DNA of 48,555 bases from an uncultured Bacteroidales bacterium (GTDB taxonomy: Bacteria; Bacteroidota; Bacteroidia; Bacteroidales; UBA932), in NCBI GenBank assembly GCA_944326225.1, contig CALVDI010000011.1, forward strand, positions 1 to 48,555, in the 5' to 3' direction. This document shows, one piece after another, positions 10,821 to 20,362 of the stretch. The notes below the pieces were generated by a model, which searched no databases, was not told where the DNA came from, and saw only the letters and a list, made by a program, of their open reading frames with translations. The translations under genes and the position numbers were made by a program. How positions within the stretch are numbered: the first letter of the stretch is position 1; every line of letters starts with the position of its first letter.

Positions 10821-11239
10821 ATATTGTCGTACTTGCAGACTTCGATTCCGGCCCGACGCAGCAGCTCGATACCGTCCTTGACGCTGTACTCAATCATATA
10901 CACCACCCTCTTTATTCCGGCCTGGATGATCAGTTTGGAACATTCCAGACACGGAGCATCGGTAACATACAGCGTGGCGCCCTCGCTGTTGTTGCCGGAC
11001 TTGGCCACCTTGGTTATGGCATTGGCCTCGGCGTGAAGCACATAAGGCTTGGTCTTGCCGGTGGTCGGATCCTCGCATATATTCTCAAAGCCGGACGGGG
11101 TACCGTTAAAACCGTCCGATATTATCATCCTGTCCTTAACGAGCAGGGCCCCCACCTTTCGGCGGGTACAATACGAGTTCTTGGCCCATACCCTCGCCAT
11201 TTCCAGATAACTTCTGTCAAACTGCTCTTGCTTTGTCAT
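10817..11239 (-). CDS. Deoxycytidylate deaminase family protein (dCMP deaminase/ComEB)
   Basis: 140 residues, the usual length. Zinc-dependent cytidine deaminase signatures are H69-A-E71 and C97-x2-C100 (PCLECSKL). It would convert dCMP to dUMP, feeding dTMP synthesis in the cytoplasm. The stop overlaps the S41 protease start by four bases, and the acyl-CoA synthetase stop lies nine bases upstream. The pairing with a protease and a ligase shows no shared pathway and looks like a housekeeping operon. Confidence 0.9.
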   Translation of the reverse strand: MTKQEQFDRSYLEMARVWAKNSYCTRRKVGALLVKDRMIISDGFNGTPSGFENICEDPTTGKTKPYVLHAEANAITKVAKSGNNSEGATLYVTDAPCLECSKLIIQAGIKRVVYMIEYSVKDGIELLRRAGIEVCKYDNI

Positions 11240-11248
11240 ATCTGTAGT

Positions 11249-12919
11249 TTAATTGTTGGAACGCTGATAAAGATATCTCTTTATGCTCTTCTTCGGGGTC
11301 TTCTCGAACTCTTCGGGGAAAAGCTCGACCGCTCCCACCTTGCAGTAATTGGGCTGATGGGCATTCATCTCCTTGATGCTCTGCTGAATCCTGGCCAGCA
11401 TCTCATCCTTTGAGAGTCCGTCAGCTGCGGCCATCTCCGAATCAGGATAGACCAGGGCCCGGAGTCCGTTGTTGTCCTCTATGACCAGGGACTCATTGAC
11501 ATAGGGCATGTTGTTGATCTCACCCTCTATCTCCTCAGGATAAATATTCTGGCCTGAAGGCCCCAGGATCATACTCTTGCAGCGGCCCTTGATGAAGAGG
11601 AAGCCGTCAGAATCTATGATGCCCATGTCACCGGTGCGGAACCATCCGTCCTCGGTGAAGGCCTCGGCCGTAGCCTGCTCGTTCTTGTAGTAGCCCAGGA
11701 AGACATTATCACCTTTGACCAGTATCTCTCCCGGAACATTCTGAGGATCAGCGGAATCAATCATCACCTGCATCCTCGGTGCAGCCTTGCCGCAAGAATA
11801 GAGTTTGGTCTGGTTCCAGCGTGCGTATGTGATGATAGGTCCGCACTCGGTCATACCGTAGCCCACCGTGAAGCGGAATCCGATACGGCGGAAAAATGCC
11901 TCGGCCTCGCGGTTGAAAGCCGCTCCACCGATAATCACCTCGTCGAACTTGCCTCCGAAGGCCTCGTCCAGCTGGTGGTTGATCTTCTTCAATATCTTCT
12001 CGTCGATGACTGGAAGTCTCAGCAGCAGGCGGATATCCCTGCGGTTGATCAGAGGCTCCAGCTTTTTCTTGTATATCTTCTCGATAACCAGCGGCACAGT
12101 CACTATCAGATCCGGCTTGACCGTTCCCATGGCATCGAGGATAATCTTGGGGGTCGGGAGCCTGGTAAGGAAATGCACGTGACAACCGAGACAGAACTCT
12201 ACCAGGAACTCGAACAGCATCCCGTACATATGGGCAGTAGGCAGCATGGAGACGCAGTTGGAGGCGTTGTCCAGATGCCCGTGTACCTCAAAGCCGAACA
12301 GGACGTTGGAGAGGATGGAACGGTAAGGCAGCATCACACCCTTGGAGAAGCCGGACGTGCCTGACGTATAGTTTATCATAGCCAGTTCCTCGGGGGAGTC
12401 CTCATAATAACTGACGCAGTCGGGATGGAAGCTGTGCGGGTATTTCTTGCCGAAAAGTTCGTTGAGATGCTCTCTCGTATGGGTTATCTTGTCATTGGAC
12501 GCATACAGCAGGGAAAAATCATTCATCAGAATAATGGCATCCAGACCGGGCATCTCCGACTGGGAGAGGCCATCCCACACCATGTCGCCCACGAACAGGA
12601 CACGGGCATCGGAATGATTGACAAGATGATAGATGTTGCCGCTCTTGAACTCGTGCAGCAGGGGCACAGGTACAGCCCCATAGGTCAGGGATGCGAGAAA
12701 AGACACCGCCCAGTTGGCCTGGTTACGGGAGCATATCGCAATCTTGTCACCCCGTTTCAGTCCGCACATCTCCAGCATAATATGTATCTTCTCGATCTTG
12801 CGGGCCACATCCCTGAAATAAAGAGTGACACCGTTGTAGTCAGACAGAGCCGGACAGTTCCAGTTCTTCTTTATGCTTTCTTCTATAATCTTGTTCAGCG
12901 ATTTAGGATTCATACACAT
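11249..12919 (-). CDS. AMP-binding long-chain acyl-CoA synthetase-like ligase
   Basis: 556 residues. The adenylation P-loop is NYTSGTSGFSKGVMLPY (about 183-199), followed by GYGMTECGPI (A5 region) and the hinge TGDMGIIDSDGFLFIKGRCK. The conserved late lysine region is PKKSIKRYLY at the end. It should activate a fatty or other carboxylic acid as acyl-AMP and pass it to CoA or a carrier. Next to msbA it may serve lipid or lipid A acyl metabolism, which is inference. Two near ATGs exist (12919 and 12913); the first is used here without strong support. Confidence 0.85.
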   Translation of the reverse strand: MCMNPKSLNKIIEESIKKNWNCPALSDYNGVTLYFRDVARKIEKIHIMLEMCGLKRGDKIAICSRNQANWAVSFLASLTYGAVPVPLLHEFKSGNIYHLVNHSDARVLFVGDMVWDGLSQSEMPGLDAIILMNDFSLLYASNDKITHTREHLNELFGKKYPHSFHPDCVSYYEDSPEELAMINYTSGTSGFSKGVMLPYRSILSNVLFGFEVHGHLDNASNCVSMLPTAHMYGMLFEFLVEFCLGCHVHFLTRLPTPKIILDAMGTVKPDLIVTVPLVIEKIYKKKLEPLINRRDIRLLLRLPVIDEKILKKINHQLDEAFGGKFDEVIIGGAAFNREAEAFFRRIGFRFTVGYGMTECGPIITYARWNQTKLYSCGKAAPRMQVMIDSADPQNVPGEILVKGDNVFLGYYKNEQATAEAFTEDGWFRTGDMGIIDSDGFLFIKGRCKSMILGPSGQNIYPEEIEGEINNMPYVNESLVIEDNNGLRALVYPDSEMAAADGLSKDEMLARIQQSIKEMNAHQPNYCKVGAVELFPEEFEKTPKKSIKRYLYQRSNN

Positions 12920-12942
12920 TATAGTTTAATTTCTATCATTCA

Positions 12943-14766
12943 TCAAAAAGCCTGCATATCGCACAGATGCGAGTAGAGTCCCCCTGCCTTGAGCAGTTCC
13001 GCATGTGTGCCTCTCTCCACTATGCGTCCCTCTTTCATCACCACTATCTCGTCCGCATGCTGTATCGTGGACAGACGGTGGGCGATGACTATGGAGGTAC
13101 GGTTCTTCATCAAGTTGGTGAGGGCATCCTGCACCAGTCTCTCGCTTTCGGTATCCAGAGCCGAGGTGGCCTCGTCCAGAATCAGAATCGGAGGGTTCTT
13201 CAGCACAGCCCTGGCAATGGCGATACGCTGCCGCTGACCGCCCGAAAGCTTACCTCCACGGTCTCCGATATTGGTGTCATAACCGTGCTCCATCTGCATG
13301 ATGAACTCATCCGCATTGGCTATCCTGGCAGCCCGTTTCACATCTTCGTCTGAGACGTTTTCCATACCGAAGGTAATATTGTTGCGGACCGTATCATTAA
13401 AGAGTATTGCCTCCTGGGTCACGATACCCATAAGAGAAATGAGTTCCTTGGGATAATACTGCCGGATATCCACTCCGTCTATGAATATACCTCCGTCCGT
13501 AACATCGTAAAACCTGGGCAGAAGATCCGCCAGAGTGGACTTACCCGCACCCGACGGTCCCACTACAGCAATCATCTTGCCCTTCGGTATCGTCAGGTTG
13601 ATATTCTTAAGCACATAATCCGTAGAGTACCTGAATGACACATTGCGGTACTCTACGGATTTGGAGAAATCCGACACATGCACGGGATTGTCAGCCTTTC
13701 TGATGGACGGCACGGCGTCCAGAATGGCGAAAATCCTGTTTCCTGACACAAGACCTTTCTGAATACTGGAATAGGCAGAAGCGATGGCTTTTGACGGTTC
13801 GAGTACCCTCCAGTAAAAAGCTATGTAGACAATAAAGTCAGAGAGTCCCATGCCCAGTTCTCCGCGTATCTGAAGCACTCCACCGTAAAAAAGGACTGCA
13901 GCAGCCACGGATATGCCGAGAAATTCTGAAAGAGGGGATGCCAGTTCCTGACGGGTATACATGGCACGGCTCACGGCCTTGTGTTCCTCATTGGTCCTGT
14001 CGAAACTGTCTCTGACATACTTCTGGGCATTGAATGCCTTGATGATGCGTATGCCCGATATAGCCTCTTCGAAATGACTGATTATCCGTCCCATCAAAGC
14101 CTGTGTCCTGGTCGCGCCTCTTCTCAGTTTTCTGGTGACGGCACCTATGACAAAAGCCGATATCGGCAGTGTGAGCAATGTCAGCAGCGTCAGTTTGGGA
14201 GACATATAGAACAGTCCTATCAAGAAACCTATCACCAGCAGAGGCTCACGGAAGATGATGTGGAAACTGCTGGCGACACTGTTCTGCACCTCGTTTACAT
14301 CATTGGAGACACTGGACAGAATGTCTCCCTTGCGCTGCTCCTGAAAGTAGTCCACATTGAGACGTGTGATCTTGTTGAAAAGGTCTGTCCGGATATTCTT
14401 CATCACATAGGTCTTCATGTTGACCAGTATCTTCTGCGAGAGAAACCTTGTCAGATTGGACAGAAACGAGGTGATGACCAGCACTAGACATACAAACATC
14501 AGTCCCCTGAGCACTCCGCTTGCTTCCAGCACTCTGGTTAGATAGTACTGGAACACCCCATAGAAGTAGTCGACACTCAGGGAGAACTCAGGGAGGACCG
14601 TGAACTTCTCCACTGCATCAGGGTCGAAAAGTACTTCCAGAAGAGGTTTAATCAGAGCATAATTGACAACTCCGAATATTACAGATAGGATTGAGAATAT
14701 AAGGTATCCCGGCCAAAACCGCCTATAGGGCCTGGCATAAGCCAGAATTCGTGTAAATGCTTTCAT
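12943..14766 (-). CDS. msbA: MsbA-type lipid-flipping ABC transporter
   Basis: 607 residues, a half transporter with fused permease (six helices, ~15-320) and ATPase (~370-600). Walker A is GPSGAGKST (lysine 409), the signature is LSGGQRQR and Walker B is ILILDEATSALD, then the H-loop AHRLST. It probably works as an inner-membrane homodimer flipping lipid A-core or phospholipid. It sits between the acyl-CoA synthetase gene (23-base gap) and a small DUF4834 membrane protein gene (11-base gap). Multidrug export is an alternative that sequence alone cannot exclude. Confidence 0.85.
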   Translation of the reverse strand: MKAFTRILAYARPYRRFWPGYLIFSILSVIFGVVNYALIKPLLEVLFDPDAVEKFTVLPEFSLSVDYFYGVFQYYLTRVLEASGVLRGLMFVCLVLVITSFLSNLTRFLSQKILVNMKTYVMKNIRTDLFNKITRLNVDYFQEQRKGDILSSVSNDVNEVQNSVASSFHIIFREPLLVIGFLIGLFYMSPKLTLLTLLTLPISAFVIGAVTRKLRRGATRTQALMGRIISHFEEAISGIRIIKAFNAQKYVRDSFDRTNEEHKAVSRAMYTRQELASPLSEFLGISVAAAVLFYGGVLQIRGELGMGLSDFIVYIAFYWRVLEPSKAIASAYSSIQKGLVSGNRIFAILDAVPSIRKADNPVHVSDFSKSVEYRNVSFRYSTDYVLKNINLTIPKGKMIAVVGPSGAGKSTLADLLPRFYDVTDGGIFIDGVDIRQYYPKELISLMGIVTQEAILFNDTVRNNITFGMENVSDEDVKRAARIANADEFIMQMEHGYDTNIGDRGGKLSGGQRQRIAIARAVLKNPPILILDEATSALDTESERLVQDALTNLMKNRTSIVIAHRLSTIQHADEIVVMKEGRIVERGTHAELLKAGGLYSHLCDMQAF

Positions 14767-14777
14767 TATGCCGTCGT

Positions 14778-15023
14778 CTACTGCTTGCTGCTATCCTCCA
14801 CCTCTTCAAAATCCACATACTCGCCTACGTTGTCACCCACTATCTTGTCTCCGGCAGAAGCATCTCCGCCCGAAACCGAAACCTCTCCCTCCCGTCTGTA
14901 TCTCCGGGTTCCCTGACGGTGCCGCATATTTCCGCGGAGACGACTTATCACAAGAAGCGGCAGGGCAATGATAAAAAACAGAGCCCCGAAAATCACCAGC
15001 AGCAGTATATTAATAAATGTCAT
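14778..15023 (-). CDS. DUF4834-like small membrane protein
   Basis: 81 residues. One N-terminal membrane helix (NILLLVIFGALFFIIALPLL, ~5-26), a basic stretch (RLRGNMRHRQGTRRYRR) and a polar tail with VGDNVGEYVDFEEVED. The GEYVDFEE motif near the end is the hallmark I recall of Bacteroidota DUF4834 proteins. Function unknown. It lies between the large DUF3352-like gene (four-base gap) and msbA, so it is probably co-expressed with the lipid transporter. Confidence 0.7.
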   Translation of the reverse strand: MTFINILLLVIFGALFFIIALPLLVISRLRGNMRHRQGTRRYRREGEVSVSGGDASAGDKIVGDNVGEYVDFEEVEDSSKQ

Positions 15024-15027
15024 AAAA

Positions 15028-17256
15028 TTATCTTTTTCTGAATGAACCGTCCGACAGGTCGAGCACCATCTTCTTTCCGTCGGCAGTCGTTACAGCTACC
15101 GTATTGGAGGACAAGGGTTCGACCGCGGTATCCTTCTTCAATTTGCGTTTTTTGGAAAAATCAGCACATACCATGCCATGCGAGTCGTATATCAACGTCT
15201 GATACGAGGTACGGACAACCCAATATACATTGCCTCCGACCTGCAGCATCTCCGGCAGTGCGACAATCCTCTCGCCGGGCTTGATGTCGTTCCATCCGCC
15301 AATCCTCCTGCCGTCCGTACCATACTGCACCAAGGTGTTGTCAGTATGCAGTATCATAAGCGTATAGTCCTTATTGCCGCTGAAATCATATACATCAGGG
15401 CCCAAAAGTATTTCCCTGTCGAGTTTTACAGGAAAATCCCTCACAACTCTTCCGAGACGGTCCAGAAGCCACACCTTGTCCCCGGAAGCGAATAACATCT
15501 GGAGTTTGTTGTTCTTCAGATAGTCAATCTGCCTCACCGTTCCGCACAACGGAGTGTCAAAGTTTACAGTCCATACCGGACGGCGGGCACTGTTGAGCAG
15601 ACGCAGACTGTGATTGTCCAGCTGCTCCAGATAATTGGTGGAGCCGTCAATAAAATTCTTTACAGGAAACGGTCCACTGGGGACAACGACCGGGACGTCC
15701 TCCGACGCAGCCAACGTATTTTCCGGACGGGGCAGCACAGCCAGATCCCCGGCATATACCGAAACTCTTACCCCAAGATCTTCGCCAAGCCTGCCCGCAT
15801 TTACGAACATATATTCAAAATTATTGTTACCCAACGACTTCCGCAAACAGCTTCTGTACGGTTCTTTGAGAAACATAACAAGAGAGTCCGCATACTTGCC
15901 GACATCCACCACCAACGACACAGTGGACACCTCCCTCAATTCATCCTCGGCAGGAGTCTGCTCCATATAATCATGGAGAGAGAAAAATGTCCCTGATTTC
16001 CATGCTCTCCTCAAAAGGAGAAGCTCGCGGCTGTCACCGACAAGCACCCAATCTCCAAGCATGCAGTAGCTTTCCTCCGACGAGGGCCTGAACATCTCTC
16101 CCATAAGCGACGGGACATACCCCTTGAAAAGCCACTCGCAGACAGTGTCACTGTAATTGTGCAGAGCTTCCGGATTATCCGTCCTGAGAGCAAGAATCTT
16201 CCTCTCTGAGTCTCCGGCCATGTATGAGAACACGGCCAGCTCACTAAGGTCTAAAGCACGGACAAACTCTTCGGTAGATATCCCTTCCGGAGAGTCTTTT
16301 GCAGTCCTGACATTGATATAGTCATAGTCCTTCTTACGTCCTGACGCAGCCAGCCACATACGATATGCGCTCATATAGTCCTCATATGAGGACAGCGGAA
16401 GAGTCAATACGTAAGAGGCATTGTGCGGCACCACTGAAAAGACTTCCGGTTTCCCGCCTCTCTGCGTACACAGGACATCCGAATATTTTTTCCCTGACCC
16501 GGTACTTCTGAGACGTCCGTTGAAAACTGAAGGAAACTGAGAATCAGATAGTCCGAAAGCTCCCCAGTCAGCCACCGACTGAAAAAACGAGGCATACCGC
16601 ACATACTCCTTTCCTGCCGCTCCGGAGAACAATTTGCCCAGATTAGCGAAATTGACATGAAGCACTCCGCGGTCGGAGGTCACACCGGATACATCTTCAT
16701 AAAGCGGTTCATCCATTATAGATGCTCCGTTGTCAAGATGTCTAAGAGATGACTCCACCATAACCATGGACGGACTTGCTATCAGAAAATGCCCGCAGAC
16801 TGCGAACGAGGCATCCGGAACTGCCGATTTGTGGACCGTCTCGTGTCCATATCTTTTTTCTATCACACCTCCGCACTCGCCCAGAACATCATCCAGCAGC
16901 AATGCCGGATCCATATCGTCGGGTATGGAGAGCACCAGGAGAGGTGACACTGTATTCTTGCTGGAATAGTGCATCGACAATGCAGCCTTCCAGTCTGACG
17001 AGACAGAGGGAATGCACCCGATCAACCTGCCGAGCGCACTCCCCTCATCCGTCATCTCTATTATTTCCGACAAAGTGCCGGCCTCAAAGAGAAGTATGGC
17101 GTCGGACGGAACAGCTTCCACTCCGTCTGTAAGCCGGTCCGTTTTTACAGGCTTCCCGCTGTCTCCGAAAAAGAGAAAGCAGAAAAGACAGCCTATGCCT
17201 ACCAGCAGCAGCGCCGCCACTACAGTACAGACAATTATACTCCTCCTGTTCATCAC
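15028..17256 (-). CDS. Large DUF3352-like protein with a membrane anchor and propeller-like C-terminus
   Basis: 742 residues. A membrane helix at ~8-30 (IIVCTVVAALLLVGIGCLFC) puts the bulk outside the cytoplasm. Residues ~40-480 resemble the DUF3352 family: VEAVPSDAILLFEAGTLSEI near the start and repeated alpha/beta stretches. Residues ~560-742 hold beta-rich repeats with WLLDRLGRVV, QYGTDGRRI and IYDSHGMVC, like blades of a propeller. No catalytic motif is visible. It lies in a tight operon with DUF4834 and msbA downstream and an FKBP chaperone upstream, hinting at an envelope role. Family assignment moderate; function unknown. Confidence 0.6.
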   Translation of the reverse strand: MMNRRSIIVCTVVAALLLVGIGCLFCFLFFGDSGKPVKTDRLTDGVEAVPSDAILLFEAGTLSEIIEMTDEGSALGRLIGCIPSVSSDWKAALSMHYSSKNTVSPLLVLSIPDDMDPALLLDDVLGECGGVIEKRYGHETVHKSAVPDASFAVCGHFLIASPSMVMVESSLRHLDNGASIMDEPLYEDVSGVTSDRGVLHVNFANLGKLFSGAAGKEYVRYASFFQSVADWGAFGLSDSQFPSVFNGRLRSTGSGKKYSDVLCTQRGGKPEVFSVVPHNASYVLTLPLSSYEDYMSAYRMWLAASGRKKDYDYINVRTAKDSPEGISTEEFVRALDLSELAVFSYMAGDSERKILALRTDNPEALHNYSDTVCEWLFKGYVPSLMGEMFRPSSEESYCMLGDWVLVGDSRELLLLRRAWKSGTFFSLHDYMEQTPAEDELREVSTVSLVVDVGKYADSLVMFLKEPYRSCLRKSLGNNNFEYMFVNAGRLGEDLGVRVSVYAGDLAVLPRPENTLAASEDVPVVVPSGPFPVKNFIDGSTNYLEQLDNHSLRLLNSARRPVWTVNFDTPLCGTVRQIDYLKNNKLQMLFASGDKVWLLDRLGRVVRDFPVKLDREILLGPDVYDFSGNKDYTLMILHTDNTLVQYGTDGRRIGGWNDIKPGERIVALPEMLQVGGNVYWVVRTSYQTLIYDSHGMVCADFSKKRKLKKDTAVEPLSSNTVAVTTADGKKMVLDLSDGSFRKR

Positions 17257-17263
17257 CTGTCGG

Positions 17264-17995
17264 CTATTTCTTTTCTTTCTCTTCTACAGGCACCGTCTTG
17301 TAGACCTTTACAAGTTCCACGTCGAATATGAGGACACTGTTACCTGGAATGGGGCCCGTACCACGTTTGCCATAACCCATTTCAGAAGGCACAAACAGCC
17401 TGATCTTACCTCCCTCTTTTGCATACGTAAGACCTTCTGTCCACCCTTTGATGACTCTGTTGAGAGGGAATTTCACGCTTTCTCCTCTTTCATATGAAGA
17501 ATCAAATACTGTTCCGTCAATCAGACGGCCCTCATAATTGACTTCGACAGTATCAGTCGCCTCAGGAGAGATTCCGGATCCCTCTACCTCTATCATATAC
17601 TGCAGACCGCTTTCTGTTTCGATTACACCTTCCTCTTCCTTATTGGCTGCAAGGAACTGCTCTCCCTCCTCAAGACTGCGCTCCGCCTCATATGCCATGC
17701 GGTCTCTCAGAAAACTCTGGATTCTCATCATAACCTCATCTTCTTCAAGCATTGTTTCTTCTTCATTGAGCATATCCATAAAACCCTTTTTCATCTGATT
17801 CAGATTCAACTCTCCGAATGAAGAGGAAACAAGCATTTTGCCATAATACATTCCCAAAGCATAACTGATAGTATCTATCTGTGCTGATGTTGTCTCGGGC
17901 ATTCTGTCGCCCTCGTTGTAAGTTCCTGCTCCACACGATGAAAGTGTGAGAACTGCTGCCATTGCAGCAATGATTGCAATTAATGTTTTTTTCAT
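17264..17995 (-). CDS. FKBP-type peptidyl-prolyl isomerase lipoprotein
   Basis: 243 residues. Lipoprotein signal with lipobox LSSC (cysteine ~21). An N-terminal helical dimerisation region (~35-115, with ISYALGMYYGKMLVS and a glutamate-rich stretch) resembles FKBP_N of FkpA/Mip. The FKBP domain (~140-235) has VEVNYEGRLIDGTVFDSSYE, VIKGWTEGL and GNSVLIFDVELVKV. It should catalyse proline isomerisation and act as a chaperone in the periplasm. Its ATG overlaps the nhaA stop (ATGA), so the two are coupled. Confidence 0.92.
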   Translation of the reverse strand: MKKTLIAIIAAMAAVLTLSSCGAGTYNEGDRMPETTSAQIDTISYALGMYYGKMLVSSSFGELNLNQMKKGFMDMLNEEETMLEEDEVMMRIQSFLRDRMAYEAERSLEEGEQFLAANKEEEGVIETESGLQYMIEVEGSGISPEATDTVEVNYEGRLIDGTVFDSSYERGESVKFPLNRVIKGWTEGLTYAKEGGKIRLFVPSEMGYGKRGTGPIPGNSVLIFDVELVKVYKTVPVEEKEKK

Positions 17996-19218
17996 TTTTT
18001 TATTAATTTGTTTTTGTTAGTTGTCAGATATAACGCCGCAAGGCCAGTACATGCCGCGAGAAATGACGTAACAAGGATCGCCAGTTTTCCGGCATTGACC
18101 ATCCGCATATCATTAAAGGCCAGGTTATCGATAAATATGGACATAGTAAACCCTATTCCGCCAAGGATTCCAAGCGCCAGTATCTGACGCCATTTCGTAC
18201 CTTCAGGCAGACTTGCCAGTCCCAGTCTGACCGCCAGCCAGCTGAAAGTAAGGATTCCAAGCGGCTTTCCGAACAGCAGACCGAAGAAAATACCGGGTAT
18301 TACCGCCGGTATCGGCCCACCCAAAGACTCCGGGTCAATCATGACTCCGGCATTGGCCAACGCAAAAAGGGGCATGATGAGGAAATTGACCCATGGATGA
18401 AGGGCCGCCTCCATACGGCACAGCAGCGAGTCCGGACCAGTGAAAGCCCTGACATTCCCTTTGGAAGTTCTGGCCGGTATCGTCATGGCCAGCACTACTC
18501 CCGCAATAGTGGCATGGATACCCGAACGGAAGACGAAGACGAAAAGCGTCACACCCAGAATCAGGTAGACCAGAACAGACCTTATGCCGGCCTTGTTGAC
18601 AGCCAGCAGGGCGAGTACCGTTACTGCGGCATACACAAGATATATAAGGTGGATCTCATGCGAGGGATAGAACAGGGCCAGCACTATGATCGCACCTATA
18701 TCGTCCACTACAGCCAAAGCCACCAGAAGCACTTTCAGTCCTATAGGACAGCGCGTCCCCAGCAGGGAAAGCACTCCTATGGCAAATGCAATGTCCGTAG
18801 CCATGGGTATGCCCCATCCTCCAGACGAGACTGTACCGGCATTGAACGCCGTGTATATCAGAGCCGGAAATATCATACCTCCTACCGCCGCGAACATAGG
18901 CAGCATGGCCTTCTTCCTAGTGGACAGCTCTCCTACAAGCAGTTCTCGCTTTATCTCCAAGCCTACTGAAAAAAAGAATACCGCCATAAGCACATCATCA
19001 ATCCATGTCCTCAGCGGCATGCTCAGAGTATCAGGCCCAAAAGATACGGACAATTCTGTATCCCACAGACGGTGCAGTCCGCCCATAGCCGGAATATTGG
19101 CAGCCAGCACCGCAACCACCGCACATATCAGGAGCAGCACGCCTCCTGTCATATTGCTGTGGAGCAGCCTGTTCAGCAGCACCCTACGGCGAAGGACATA
19201 CACTTTCATCTGCTTCAT
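17992..19218 (-). CDS. nhaA: Na+/H+ antiporter NhaA
   Basis: 408 residues with about 12 membrane helices. The NhaA core is clear: MATDIAFAIGVLSLLG, then ALAVVDDIGAIIVLALFY with the paired aspartates that bind Na+ and H+, and the late helix GILGGIGFTMSIFIDNLAF. It exports sodium in exchange for protons across the inner membrane. The first ~25 residues are a basic extension. It follows the agmatinase-family gene by 35 bases and couples to the FKBP gene. Confidence 0.95.
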   Translation of the reverse strand: MKQMKVYVLRRRVLLNRLLHSNMTGGVLLLICAVVAVLAANIPAMGGLHRLWDTELSVSFGPDTLSMPLRTWIDDVLMAVFFFSVGLEIKRELLVGELSTRKKAMLPMFAAVGGMIFPALIYTAFNAGTVSSGGWGIPMATDIAFAIGVLSLLGTRCPIGLKVLLVALAVVDDIGAIIVLALFYPSHEIHLIYLVYAAVTVLALLAVNKAGIRSVLVYLILGVTLFVFVFRSGIHATIAGVVLAMTIPARTSKGNVRAFTGPDSLLCRMEAALHPWVNFLIMPLFALANAGVMIDPESLGGPIPAVIPGIFFGLLFGKPLGILTFSWLAVRLGLASLPEGTKWRQILALGILGGIGFTMSIFIDNLAFNDMRMVNAGKLAILVTSFLAACTGLAALYLTTNKNKLIKK

Positions 19219-19253
19219 ACGGCCAACATTCTATTTGAAAACTACAAAAATAG

Positions 19254-20312
19254 TTATTTTTTCTTACGGGAGTACTCCATACACAACAAGAGTTTGAAAA
19301 GAACCCTGGATCCCGTATTGGCATCCCATTCGCCGACATTTCCGGGAGCCACCTCGCAAAGATCGGCTCCGACAATACGTTTTCCTGAGCACGCCAATAT
19401 ATATAATAGGTAATCCACCTGAGAAAAAGTAAGGCCACCTGGCACAGGCGTTCCTGTCCCTGGACAGTACTCCGGAGAGAGACCGTCAATATCAAAGCTT
19501 ACATACACATTCTCCGGCAGGGTAGACACTATCTCCTGACATATGCTTTTCCATGTCCGGCCATCGTAAAGTCCTTCCTTGATACGGAAGTCGGTAAAGG
19601 GGACAAACAGGTCAGAAGAAGTCACAAGGCCATACTCAGACGAGCAGAAGTCCCTTATACCTACCTGTGTGATACGGCCCAGCGCAGTACACTCGGTCAT
19701 AGCATTGTACATAATGGACGCATGTGAATAACGGAATCCCTCATATGCCTTTCTTGTATCCGAATGAGCATCTACATGAAGTATGCCCATGCCAGGATAC
19801 CTTCTGGAAAGAGCCTTTATAAGCCCGAGCGGCACACTGTGTTCCCCACCTGCCAGCACGACAGACTTGCTTTCCGAGAGATATTTTTCCGAGACAGCCT
19901 CCACATAGGCGTTAAGCTCCTCGGAAGCGAGGTTTACCTCAGCACACAGCCCTTCCTGAAGAGCAGGATCCTCCCCTGCCTCCAATGCCGCTATCACCCT
20001 GCCGGCCCTCTCTCCGGCATAAGCATTCAGTTCTCTCAGCCGCTGCTCCTCCGGCAGAGTCCAGACCTTCATATCCGCCGCCAGGGGAAAGCGTTCGTCG
20101 AACAGATCGACCTGCAGCGACGCATCGAGCATGGCGCGGGGCCCGTCGGCGGTTCCCTTTCCATAGGACACGGTAGCATCCCAGGGCACCTGCACTATCA
20201 CAGTATCCGCCTCCTGCTCTCCGCACGGCAGTCCGAAGAAATTACCGTTGGCAACCCCCGGCGCATCGGGGTCAAATGAGGTTTTTTCCAAATTTTCGAT
20301 ATTATTTTTCAT
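19254..20312 (-). CDS. Agmatinase/arginase-family ureohydrolase
   Basis: 352 residues. The binuclear manganese site is complete: H158 in GGEHS, D181, H183 and D185 in HVDAHSD, and D274 and D276 in SFDIDGLSP. The family hydrolyses guanidino compounds to urea; agmatinase (agmatine to putrescine) is the usual annotation for Bacteroidota members. It is longer than SpeB (about 305), with an insert around residues 85-145 including FDERFPLAADMKVWTLPEEQ, so the substrate is uncertain. It is the first gene of the minus-strand run and has a -7 box at 20355-20362. Confidence 0.82.
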   Translation of the reverse strand: MKNNIENLEKTSFDPDAPGVANGNFFGLPCGEQEADTVIVQVPWDATVSYGKGTADGPRAMLDASLQVDLFDERFPLAADMKVWTLPEEQRLRELNAYAGERAGRVIAALEAGEDPALQEGLCAEVNLASEELNAYVEAVSEKYLSESKSVVLAGGEHSVPLGLIKALSRRYPGMGILHVDAHSDTRKAYEGFRYSHASIMYNAMTECTALGRITQVGIRDFCSSEYGLVTSSDLFVPFTDFRIKEGLYDGRTWKSICQEIVSTLPENVYVSFDIDGLSPEYCPGTGTPVPGGLTFSQVDYLLYILACSGKRIVGADLCEVAPGNVGEWDANTGSRVLFKLLLCMEYSRKKK

Positions 20313-20316
20313 TTTT

Positions 20317-20348
20317 TTTGCAAGAAAATAAACTTTTCGGTAATTTTA
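20317..20348 (+). promoter_or_regulatory. Promoter of recQ
   Basis: TTTG (20317-20320), a 20-base spacer and TAATTTTA (20341-20348), one mismatch from TAnnTTTG at the last base. Transcription would start about 15 bases before ATG 20369, which rules out the longer frame from 20276. Confidence 0.6.
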
Positions 20349-20354
20349 GACGCG

Positions 20355-20362
20355 CAAAGGTA
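20355..20362 (-). promoter_or_regulatory. -7 element of the agmatinase-family gene
   Basis: TACCTTTG on the minus strand fits TAnnTTTG exactly, 42 bases before ATG 20312. It faces the recQ promoter across a few bases, so the two promoters may interfere. Confidence 0.5.
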
